The position numbers and the translations under genes were made by a program. The notes below the pieces were generated by a model. That model was not told the origin of the DNA and made no database searches. It was given only the letters and a program-made list of their open reading frames with translations. This document shows, piece after piece, positions 23,801 through 35,800 of a stretch of DNA of 64,000 bases. Source of the DNA: Cladopsammia gracilis (Eukaryota; Cnidaria; Anthozoa; Scleractinia; Dendrophylliidae); NCBI GenBank assembly GCA_022457155.1, contig JAJGOT010000125.1, positions 1,229,501 through 1,293,500 on the forward strand, in the 5' to 3' direction. How positions within the stretch are numbered: the stretch's first letter is position 1; every line of letters begins with the position of its first letter.

Positions 23801-26800
23801 GAACATTTTGTAAATTAATTTTAAATTTGAATACAGTATTTTAAAATACTTAGTAAATAGATTTATTTCATTTTAGCCGTTAATTGTAAATATTGCACAG
23901 AATTGTATTTTATAATGATATTGAATATTTTTATTGTATATTTTGTAATTTGATATTTTTCTCTCGGAGAAATTAGCTACATAGCTACTCTTAAATTCGA
24001 GAAAAAATAAAGTTTATGTATGTATGTATGTATGTATGTATGTATGTATGTATGTATGTATGTATGTATGTATGTATGTACTAAATTGTTCTGAAAACGA
24101 AATTTATACTGTTTTTGGACACATTTTATCACGTCGGTAACCGTTATCGTTATCAGCTGAAAAGGAAGTTGTTACTAAATTGTTCTGAAAACGAAATTTA
24201 TACTGTTTTTGGACACATTTTATCACGTCGGTAACCGTTATCGGACTACGAACTTCATTTATTTATTCAAGCAACTGAAGGTCTTGGTCAACCGCTTAGC
24301 AGCTGAAAAGGAAGTTGTTACTAAATTGTTCTGAAAACGCTCAACAAACATTGCTTCCACAGCCCTAAAAAATGAACATAATATTCTTGACTGATTGAGA
24401 CCTGAACCATAGTTTTGTAACTTCTTATTCTCGTATACACTTTATTCGCCCGCAACAAGAACCCTTAGGAAACCAGCTGGTAACTGAATGGGTATACCTG
24501 AATAAATTAAGTGATCTCTTTATCTTCAACTTAAATTAGTGGCTGCCACATTCCACAAAAAATTAGATGAAAACGGCATCAGTCGTTTTCCACCATAACA
24601 AGGCGCTGTGGCTGGCATCATTTTACTACTAAATATCGTTAAACGTTTGACATCTATTTCGCCATACACAAGGTTATATATCTCTTCAACATTAAAAAAG
24701 AAAGGAAATAAAAGCGCCCTTGGTTATCTTTTCAGGATTTATAGTGTTCCTCGGCAAACGGTGATCAAAAGTGTTTACCGAGCTGACGTGACATCCGCGG
24801 CCGTGTAGCCGCGCGAAAAACATAGCCTCGCTTTGGTTTCAAAATTGCTAAGATCCCGGATGTTATGCGACGTCATACGCGCCCGCGAGATAGCCCTGCC
24901 CAACACTCGCTCGGACACACACGTACAGACGCCGCCCGCGAAAAATTCCGCTAGCCGTGACCATGAAAAATGACGGTCAAAGGTTCTGTGAGTATGGAGC
25001 TACGCGAGCGGGCCTTCGGCCCGCGAGAGCTCCGCTATTACTCTCAAAAGTACCAACAATCAAAATACAAGAAAAATCCCAAATTTCATTTTGTGAAATA
25101 TTGAAAAACAGATGGTACCATGCAAAAGTACAGCTGAAGAGGTTTCTTTTGAACGGTCACATCATAGGATTTCGTCCACAGAATCAAAAGTTAGAACTAC
25201 ACTACATGTCTCCGTAATTGATTTTGGGAGTGAAAGTGTTACGTGTAACAGAATTTGGTCGAAGGACGTGTAATACAGTGTACAACGTTTCACTTTGTCG
25301 ATGCGTGCACTTGTTATCTGAACCAATTTATACGTAATCCCTTTGGCATGTTTCAAGCTCCCGTGGGCGACCAACGAGTGTCTGTCTTTTCGCTCAAGAG
25401 AAATAATTCTGCTTAGCAACAAGCTGTAGTTACGACCATTTTTTTTCCGAGAAACCCGAGGTGGTCGCTTACGAAAGGTTCAACTGTACAAGCAAAGACG
25501 ACCTAACTATCTGAGAGCTTAAAGGAGCTACAACCGTGGCCACAATGTTTAGAGACACTTCACTTTTTTCTAACCTTTTCTTTGCACAAACTGAAAATAA
25601 GCGATAATAAACACTCACCCAAGCCATCATACAACGGCCCCCCCCCCCCACGCCCCTAAACAAGGTTGAAGTCCATAAAGTGTAGAAGATCTGTGACATA
25701 TGTTTGACTAATGACACCCAACTTTGTTCAGAGTGGGTGGGGGATATATGTTATGTTTTACTAGGAAAAAATGAAACGTGTCCCAAACATTTTGGCCACT
25801 GTTGTATGTCATTCATGGGGAGTTTGACGTATTTGGGTCACAGCTGCCGCAAATTAAAATTAAGTACATGCAAACGTTTATAGAAAATGTTACGAAGATA
25901 TCGAGAGAATTTTAAAAACATAATCAACCGTAATGTGAGTTTTAAATAAATGCGTTTTCCACGACAAAAAGCGAAAACTCGATCCATTTCCATCCCGGCC
26001 ATCTGCAGCCCAAGACACTTATTTTTATTCTTAGAGCAAAAGTGGAGTAGCTTTAAGCAAAACTGGATCATTATATTGCGGTTTCAACTTATATTAAATG
26101 TCAATTGGGCTTTTTAAAGTCACACTGGAAATATTGACATGGCCACTTTAAACTAGCACGCTCATAAGCCTTCTTTTTCAGACTCATTCAAATGTTATTA
26201 GGAGGCAAACTAACTAAAACAGAAATGTTTCCCTTAGCATTCATCTAGTAACCGATCTCTTTATAGCTAGATGACAAGAATTTTCTCATCGTTGTTGATA
26301 AAGTCATCACAGAAAATGAAGCCACGATTATTTGGGGTCGAAAACACAAGGATGTAAAATACCCCAGGGAACACTAGATGAGGGCTACTGCCCGATGCTT
26401 GAAATGCCCGGGGGAGGGGCATTGACGAATTGACTGCTGTGTTATTAACCACTAGAGCGCTTTTCAATTAAGTGTCGAAAGTATTTCTTAATTGTTTTGG
26501 TTTTGTGATTGGTTAAAAAAATCTCGCGCCACTTTCTCGACCAATCAGAAACAAAACCCAAGCCAATAGCCCATTTCCGAGTTGCCTTAAGACTCTTTTT
26601 TTTAAAAAGCGAGGCTAAGTGCAAAACCATTCTTATGGATATTAGTTTTCATTCACATGCAAATAAAGCTTGAATGGTTTTGCACTTGACCTCGGTTTGA
26701 AAAAGAGGTTAAAAGCAACTCGGGGCAATTTTGGCGCCGGCTTCATGTATTTGCTTCGAGTTCTGATTGGCTCAGTGGATTGCCTGCGTCTGTCTGATTG

Positions 26801-29800
26801 GCCAGTGTAGCTACCTTGGTTTTGGTTTTACGACACTCTAGTGAAAACCGTTCTAAATACCTTTTCCAGTCGAATCTTCTCCTGCAGACGATCATGCTGT
26901 GATTTCTGATGTTCCGTGTCACGCTGCACCAGGTTCAGTTGACTTCCTCGCTCAGTTAGCATCACATTCGCAGTTTGCAGCTAAAACGAGGGAAAAGTCA
27001 TAACTCCAGCTTATTAATTCTATCACCCACGAACAAAAAAATGCTCATTAGGCGAGCCGTAAACTGAAAACGTATTCAACTCAGAAATTTAAGACTAAGA
27101 CAAGTTAGCGAGTTGAAAGAGTTAATGACGTTTCTCTGGTATTTTCAAGTTAAAAACAACCGAAATGACTTACTCAATGTATTTCCTTTAACTATGTTTA
27201 GAACATAAAAAAGACACTTGGAGTGGTGAACTTGGTTGGACGCCATTGATTAAACTCTATAGGTACATGTCAACGTAACACACACACAAAAAAATATTTG
27301 GAGCATTTATTTCATAAAGCAACAACAACAACAACAACAACAACTAAAAACGTCCCGTCCTTGTCACACAACAAAACTGTACGGTATGACAAAGTATTCT
27401 CCGATACTTTTGCCTGCTTTTGAGACGTCAGTTTAAAGTCGTATTGTCGTATTGCCGTCTTAAGAACCAGCCTGTGATGGTTGAAAATTTTTACCGCGAC
27501 ATTTTATTTGGTTCCTCGCGTACAAAACCAACATTTAAAATTACCTTCAAAGGAAGGGCAAAAATGTTAATTACTTTGCCAGGTTGGGCAGATAAAACAA
27601 CATTCGTATTGGACGGAGTCGCCAGCCATCAACATAATGCAGTATTGCCGTCTTAAAATCGCAATTAGTCTATAATGTCTGCAAATCAATAAATTCTGAC
27701 CCACCTCGATATCAAGGTTACTTGCTTTGTTTTCCGTCGTTTCCAGCTTAACCATAAGACCCTTTTAACGAAAACAGAACGATAATGACTATGTCGTTAT
27801 GTAAAAGGTTTGAGTTGACATAATGTCTCTATAGACTTGTTCCAAGTCACTCAATGGGTTTGTTTCGGTGCTCTAGGATGAAAAGCATGGCTTTTACACG
27901 TAAGTAGGAAGCGCGCGCGGAATACATAAAAAATATGGCGCCCGTTTCTTAAAAATCCCGATAACTTTTCGGGCTAGCTATATATTAAAATCAGAATTTA
28001 CAGAATCGTGGTATAGTTGTCAGCCCGCAAAACCGGCCGACTTGCTTTGTCAACTTGAATTCTATTGCTTAGCTTTCAAAACCAAGAAAAATTGAATATT
28101 TAATGTAAATATTGCGAACAAAAAATAGTTTTTCCTTTCCCGGCATCTTGCTTTTGGAGCCCGCGCGAGTCCTCCCTAACCAGCCAGCGGATTGAACTGA
28201 TAGGGAAACGAGCGACTTAGAGCATGTCTAGAATCCACGAGCTCAACAACACTGACAAGGTAGTTGTCGGTTAATAACTAAAGCGTTACCATTCAAATGA
28301 GAGTTATTCACCTCCACTTCGGTGAATAATTGTTCAATATCCAGTAAAACATTGAAGAATATAATGCAACTACAACTTACCTTGTTAGCTTCCTTTAGTG
28401 AAGAGGTCTCTTTCTCGAGTCTAAGCTTCGCTTGGTAAAGTTCATCGCGTAAATTCTGTGCTTGTCTAGAAAACACAGCAAAATGATTTTATTTGCCCAG
28501 CCAAATAAAATATATTAATTGGCAAAAAAAAAAAAAAACTATTGTAGATCACGTAATTTCTATACGGGAGTTTTATTTTTCAAAGCGCCGCTTTTTTATC
28601 TGCTTGTTGTTGGTATCTACTTTTTTGCAGTTTCAAAAGATATATTCTGAACGTTTTTAAGTTTCTACAGGGTGTCAGTAAAACGCGGGGTCGGGGCCGG
28701 GGTCGGGGCGGGATTAGGTCTAGGATTAGGTATGGGATTAAATATAATCCCTTTACCTAATCCTAACGCTATGCCTAATCCCATACCTAATCCTTGACCT
28801 TATCCCACCCCGACCCCGCGTTTTACTGACACCCGTTTCTACATCACCAGTGTCCACGGTAATTGATAACTGATAAGTGATTATTAGGTGACTTTTATAG
28901 CAAGGAAAATGTGTTTCATCTGGTATCCAAACACCTTGAAGTTAGTTAAAGAAAACTCGACTGCGCCTCGCTTTTTTAATCCACTTCTCCGCGGTGTTTG
29001 GATATCCTGATGAAACGCTCTTCTTCGTGTTTCATATATCACTTTCATAATCGTGTAAACCTTGTTAATGTCATACGACAGGCTACGTAACTCACCTTTC
29101 AGCTTCTACTCGTCCAACACTGACTCTTTCTAATTCTTTATCGGATTTCTCCAACCGCGATCTTAATGACGAAATCTGAAAACAAAAAATAATAAGCTGG
29201 TCAAACAAAACAAACAGCTTATGAATCTCTTTAAATTGGCCAATTAACAAATTATTCACCGAAGTGGAGGTGGCTACTGGCCGCCGACACTGAGTTGAAT
29301 AGTTGTTAAAGTATCTACCAAAACAGCAAGATAATATAGCACGGAAATGATGATTTTCAACTCATTTATTCCTGTCAACGAGTGCAATTTTCGCAGATAC
29401 CACGCAACTCTTAACAACCTCTAATTTTTGGACCTGAGTATCACGCAGCTCTATTGTTTTCAGGGCTAGGGTCCATTGTTGTGTTGTTTGTTCTATTGTT
29501 TTCTCAGCAAATCAGAGACTAAGACCTTGAAAGAGCTGCGTACTGCCCCAATTTTCGCGCACAAATTGCTTGGAGGTGAATAGCACTTGCTATTCCGAGT
29601 TTCAGTAGCCAATCAGAGCGTGCCAACAACGCTATCCACTGTTTTACTATTTACCAATTCACCTTATCAACTCAGCTGATAAAACCAGATTTTCGTGTTT
29701 AAAACCAGATTTTCGTGTTTAACTCCCCCATTAAAAACTAACCCCTTCATTTACTTGTTATTAAAGGTCGACAGCGCTGTCAAGTGGTTAAATATTCAGT

Positions 29801-32800
29801 GGATAGCACAATTGGTTTTCATTGGACAGGGATATATCCAATTGGACAGCGCTATACTCTTTGACCAGTCAAATTACAAAATTCATGTAGGGTTAACACA
29901 TCAATGTTGCCAAACATCTGTGCATACACATTACGTAAGATTATATGACGTACTTCAGACTCCAGTCGAGCCCGCGTTTGTGTCTCGCTTTCCAACTTGC
30001 TGCTGATCTGCGCATGCTCGTTTTTTCCGCTGGCCACATGCGAGTCGAACTCGGCGCGAGTTTGCTGAAGAGCTTCTTCGTGTTTGGCCTGTAAGAATAA
30101 CGTAGCAAAATTAAAAATGTACCTTACTATAGAATATGCTTGTTATTTGAGAAAACTGTTTTTGTGATTTTGGACAATTTGTTAACTTCATTTTGTTTCT
30201 TACTGAGCCGACTTGCTTTCTTTAGCTGCGTCACTAAATGTTTGAGTTTCTTAATCCCTAAATTTAAGAAAAATGAGACCCATTTTTGTATGTCGTCGCC
30301 TTAAAGGGACACTATCCTGTCGAAATAGCAAAATTTCGCTCAGCTTATTTCGACGTTATATCGCCAAATGCCACCAAATATATAACTTATTTGGATAAAA
30401 AGATTCTATAGAGGAAAACAAAAGCAGTAGTTTGGAGATAAAGTGCAGGATTGCAGGGATTGAAGTGGATTACAGTTTAAGAAATTTATTTAATGACAGG
30501 TGTTCAAGAAATCAAACTTGCCATTCTTGTAAAATTTTGACTTTTCTAGCCGTTATTTTGTCTGTTTAGTTCATATTTCTTTGCCTCTATCACTTTTGGC
30601 GATGGTTTCTTCCAATTTCAAGATAATAAAGTAAGCTTAAAACAAGCTCCTGGTCATAATCATAAAAACACGATATTTCAGCCAGGACAGTGTCCCTTTG
30701 ATTGCCTTACCAACTCAGTAACAAAACCAAGTTTACTGTGAAAGTTCTTTGGCTCTGTTTTAAACCAAAACGTCTCTCACTTTTAACTCTTGTGTATACT
30801 TACCATTTTGTCCGATTTTTTCTGCAGTTTCTCCTTCAAAAGCGCAATTTCCTTCCCCATGGATACTTTTGCAGCCTCTAATCGAGCCTTGGTATCGGCC
30901 AGCTCAATCTAACGATAAAAAAACACAGTCATCTGTCTCAAAGCGGACACCCCTGTTAGGCGGGCACTTCAGGGGCACCTCACCTCGGGATATCAGTGGC
31001 TGGCTCGTTCCGAATTCTCGAATTTCACTTTATTGTCTGTCGCTAACTCTCAATAGGGCCGACACCTCTCTAACGCGGACAGACAGAGCTTGCCCCGAGG
31101 GTGTGTGACCATTCAAATGAAAGCTATTGAGCAGTACTTTCTTGTGGTGCTGTTTATTATGCTGTGCAAGGTGATTGTAACTTTTGAGTCTGTGGATGAA
31201 ATCCTAAAGTGTGACTATTCAAATGAAAGCTACTGAGCAATACTTTCCTGTGGTACTGTTTATTCTGCACAAGGTGGTTCTAACGTTTAAGTCTGTTGAT
31301 GAAATTCTAAAGTGTAACCATTCGAATGAAAGCAACTGAGCAGTACTTTCTTGTGGTGCTGTTTATTATGCTGTGCAAGGTGATTCTAACTTTTGAGTCT
31401 GTGGATGAAATTCTAAAGTGTGGCCATTCAAATGAAAGCTACTGAGCAGTACTTTCCTGTGGTAGTTTATTCTGCAGTACAAGGTGATTCAACTTTTGAG
31501 TCTGTGGATGAAATCCTAAAGTGTGACCATTCAAATGAAAGCTACTGAGCAATACTTTCCTGTGGTACTGTTTATTATGCTGTACAAGATGGCTCTAACC
31601 CTTGAGTATGTGGATGAAATCCTTAAGTGTGACCATTCAAATAAAAGCTGCTGAGCAATACTTTCCAATGGTAATGTTTGTCTTTCAATATTTTACAATA
31701 AGAAAAAAAATAATTTTTCGATTATAAACTAATAAACAAACACTTACCTGAGCCGCTTTAAGTTCTTCCCTGAGTGAGCCACTGCTAACCTCATAGCTCT
31801 TCCGTGTCTGATCCACAGCCTCCAGTTGGTACAGCGCTTCAGTCTTCTGCAGTGAATGGTTACGTGTCTCCTCAACTAACACTTCATTCTTTTTCCGCTC
31901 AGCTTCTAAAAGCTCGTTTTGCACAGAGCGCGCGTCCTGTTCTTCGGCTAAAGCTCTCTTTAGATCTCGTACATCAGACTCCAGCTGCTGCAGGCTGTTT
32001 CGTAGCGATTTATTTTCGATTCGTTGCTGGCGTTTCTCGACTTCCAAGTTTTGACGGTTTTCTAGTTCCCTAAAAACAAGAAACGAAGCTTCCGTTAACA
32101 AATGTTTATTGTTTAAGGGACAGTACATCAAGGTGATTTTGATCTGTTTTGGTCAAAACCATGTTACAATGCTTTTAGAGCAGTTTTCAATTGAGTGTAG
32201 TAAAACCAAAACCAAAGTAATTACTCTGACCAATCACAGCAGTCGTAAACAATCTAATGAACCAATCAGAGCTCGAAGCAATTACATGTCGGCGGCGCCA
32301 AGCGCGGGAAAACGCGTGCGAGCAAGTCACGATTGGTTTTGGTTTTACTTCTGATTGGTCGAGAAATGGCGCGAGATTTTTTAGCCAATTACAACGCATA
32401 GCAATGAAAAACCAAAGCAGTTGTGTAATTACTTTTGACACTCAATTGAAAACTGCTCTACAAAGTAATCACAAAACACCAAGAGTACGAAATCAACTAA
32501 TTCTTGAAAGAGGGACAAATTATGGTCTGTTCTGGCCCATTTTGGAGACGAAAATGTGAAAATTTACAAAAACTTAGACTATTTTTTTTCAACTTGCAAC
32601 AATTTTTTTTGCGCGACAAGTCGCACGAAAAATTGTTGCGTGTGACAGCACCTGAAGGTGGCTCCCTACAGGTAATTCACAGGATTAAGCCAGGTGAATC
32701 TTCAGACCTTCAAGACAACATTGATTGAGAGAAAGAGGAAGGTAACATTTCTGCGATATTCATACGCAAGAGAACTGTCAGAAAAATAAGTTAAAAGTAT

Positions 32801-35800
32801 CTTTATGTGAACATACTTGGCTAGTTTCTCCTCTGATCTTGTGATTTGTTCCTTGAGCTGATTATGCAGGGCTTCTGATACTCGTCGTGCCTCGCTCTCC
32901 TGGTCGTATTTATATTGAAGCGTTCTATAACCAGCTTCCACTTCCATCTTCAGTCGCTCTGACTCCGATTTTTCTTTGGTTAGAACTTCCACTCTCCTGA
33001 TAAAACAGACAACAATGAACAGTAAATAAACTGAAATTAGTATATACTAAAACAGTGGATAGCGTTGTTGGCGCGCTCTGATTGGCTACTGAAACTCGGG
33101 ATAGCAAGTGCTATTCATCTCCAAGCACATTTCGGTCATTTGCGCACGAAAATTGCAATCGCTGACAAGAATAAATGAGTTAAAAATCATCATTTTCGTG
33201 CTATATTATCTCACTGTTTTAGCATATACTAAATAAAGCATTGGTGGCTCGGTAAATATCCACCACTTCGGTGAATAGTTGTTATTGGTGCGACCACACT
33301 CGTTAAGTGACATTTGTCCTTAACCCTTAAAGCCCTAACATCAAAATTTAAATTCTCATTTCTTGTCCCTATATACATTTCCTATAGAAGTATTGGGGGA
33401 TAATTGTTTAGATATCAAGAGAATTAATCTTGTGTGATCATGTCCTTAATTCTCATGACCTTGTTGATCGATAAGGCATTGATATTACCAGGAGAAATTT
33501 GATGCTGATCATTCTTAGGGCTTAAAGGGTTAAATGGCCACCTTCACAGAATCCCGGCGTATGAAGTTGACCTTTACTCAGTGAAACTGAGAATCTTCAG
33601 TTAAATGTAATGGCTTGTCAGAGGAAGTCGGAAGAAGGTAAAAGACGTACTGACACTTAAAATGAAGTTCCGATTCTTGTTAGCAATTTTAGAATATTTT
33701 AGAATGTCAAGTTCAAGGTCCAGATAAGTAAAGAAAATTTTCTATGATAGTCGCGTAAAAAAATTACGAAATGAGCGAAAACACACAATCAAAAGCAATC
33801 GCTAAAGAAACAATTTAAAGCAGTTTAGGAATAATTTTTTAGTCACAAATCTTGTAAATCATTTGCCAGAGGGTCTTGACTTGCAAGCTTTTATCATTTT
33901 CTCTCAACATCCCGCGTGGGTCCAATGCAAAATCAAAGCCAGGGGAAATATAGGCTATTGCTAAAAGGAAAAACGAGGAATGATAACATTCTTACTCCTG
34001 CAGCTCAGCTAAGTCGCTCTCCATCTGTTTCCTGCTGGTCTCCAGCGCTACAATTCTTTCTCGCTGCTTATCCACTTGCCGCTTGGAATCACGAAGCGCT
34101 TCCTGGAGTCGAGCGAAACTTTGACTGTCTGAAACGTAAAGAAAATTACTATCAATACTACGAAAGCTATAAAAACCGACACTTAAAAAATAGGATTCAT
34201 CTTAAAGATAAAATTGTTGGAATGAATGCAAGAAGAAAGACGAATTCCTAAACTGTGGAATACAACGATAAAATTTGAAAGACGCCGCATGAAAAAGTTT
34301 ACCATAACTTTTCCGTTATGCATTGTGACGAAAAACTTGCCATTATGACGCAAGATACTGCGCGCGCTGCAGTGGTTCTGCACGCGCGCGATAAATTTTG
34401 GACATGGCGAGGGTATGAAGAAAATAGTCGTCGGATGCTTAAAAAAGTGATAAGATCGTTCAAAATAACACGGCGGCGGTCCACTGCGTCTCCATTGCAC
34501 TCTCAAGCTACGGCTACACGAGCGACGTTTTGCTTGTGCAAACGAGTTTGTGAGCGTTTTTGTGTTTCTAAAGGTGCCTTTACACGACAAAGACGGCAAA
34601 CTCCAAATAGTTGTCAATCTCGTGTTTTCACACGTGACAAACTTCTGTACACCCAACCTCGTTGTCAGGATCCTCTGGTGAAGAGTGCAAAGGATTTGAT
34701 TGGTTGAAAGAGAACAATGCTTGTTCTCCTTTATACGTCAAATGCGAGTTTGCCAACTCAAAAGAGTTGGCGAAAAAGTTGCGAGAATAGAAACAAGATC
34801 GATTTGTCGCCAACAAGTTTGCTAACAGTTGATGCTAACACACGCCGACTTTAGTTTGTCAACTTGACTTTGTCGTGTGAAGGCGGCTTAAAACATCGCG
34901 TCCGCAGCAGGAGATTAAAAATTGCAAGTGTGGTCGTTCTTGACAAGGGAGGCGACGGACGAAAAGTCGTTAAATATAATAGCAAGAACTGAATGAAACG
35001 AGTTGAAGATTCGATACAAAAGATGACATCGCATGTGGATTAATGACTACACGAGTGGTTTTCCCTGCGCGCTGGAGTCGCAACACTTTCAAACTGTCGC
35101 GTCAGCTGTGTTCGTGTAGTCCGCACTTCTAAACTTTATATTTTCTTAATTCTTAGAAACTGTCGCACGCAGATTTAATCAAGTTCGAGCAGTACTTACG
35201 GTCGACCGTCAGTTCTTTTAGCCGCGAGGGTCAACGTGAGCAGCACCAGACTTATGCAGCAAGAATCTCTAATTTTGTTTAGATCTGCTTAGCGACCGAA
35301 CACTAAAAACCAATTGCGTCATAATAGCGATGGCGGTTTGTTGAATTCCACCGCGCGCGCTTCAGTAGGGGGCTAATGGTATGGTCAGAGTTGAAAAACT
35401 AATTGAAGTGTCAAATAATTAAATAAATACAAAGGTTTAGGGCTTTACCCTTCTTACTCTTGTCGCACAAGTGTCACGCATCACACGAGCTTTGTCTTTT
35501 ATTCTACTGGCGCTAATCGGTTAAGGCACCATATTGAAAAACTGTTTCTTATAGTTTCTCAAAATGGCGTACATTATTTTACGAACTAATTGGTTTAACT
35601 GATCAGTTCTAACAGTTGGTAAGTGCTTTGTCAACTTTAAGCTAGTCTGAAGAGTCGGACGCTTTTTCGCGCTACCCCCTGTGGGTGCTGGCGAAAGAGC
35701 GCGCCGGCGCCCAAAAGGGGAAAATGTGTGACCATTCAAATGAAACCTTTTCAGCAGTACTTCTGCATGGTACCATTTGTTCTAACTTTTGAGTCTGTTG

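Larger units (their letters stand above)
23206..24345. repeat. local tandem array of ~147-bp units in the receptor 5' flank
   Basis: A segment beginning AAATTTATACTGTTTTTGG and running through TCACGTCGGTAACCGTTAT to ACTAAATTGTTCTGAAAACG recurs about four times (one copy shortened, one split by a LINE). Unit 1 has a single copy near 18600-18735, so the array grew after the segmental duplication. Confidence 0.85.
20534..26733. repeat. tandem segmental duplication, unit 2 (contains receptor copy 2)
   Basis: Starts at TTTATCCGTGTAAGCTC directly after unit 1 and runs collinearly to the matching MITE. It is longer than unit 1 because of a local 147-bp tandem array, a LINE fragment (23486-24078) and about 1 kb of extra sequence (24714-25715). 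Confidence 0.88.

Noticed and set aside
34318..34707. 129-codon plus-strand frame
   Set aside because: Overlaps the family K MITE and has no recognisable content.
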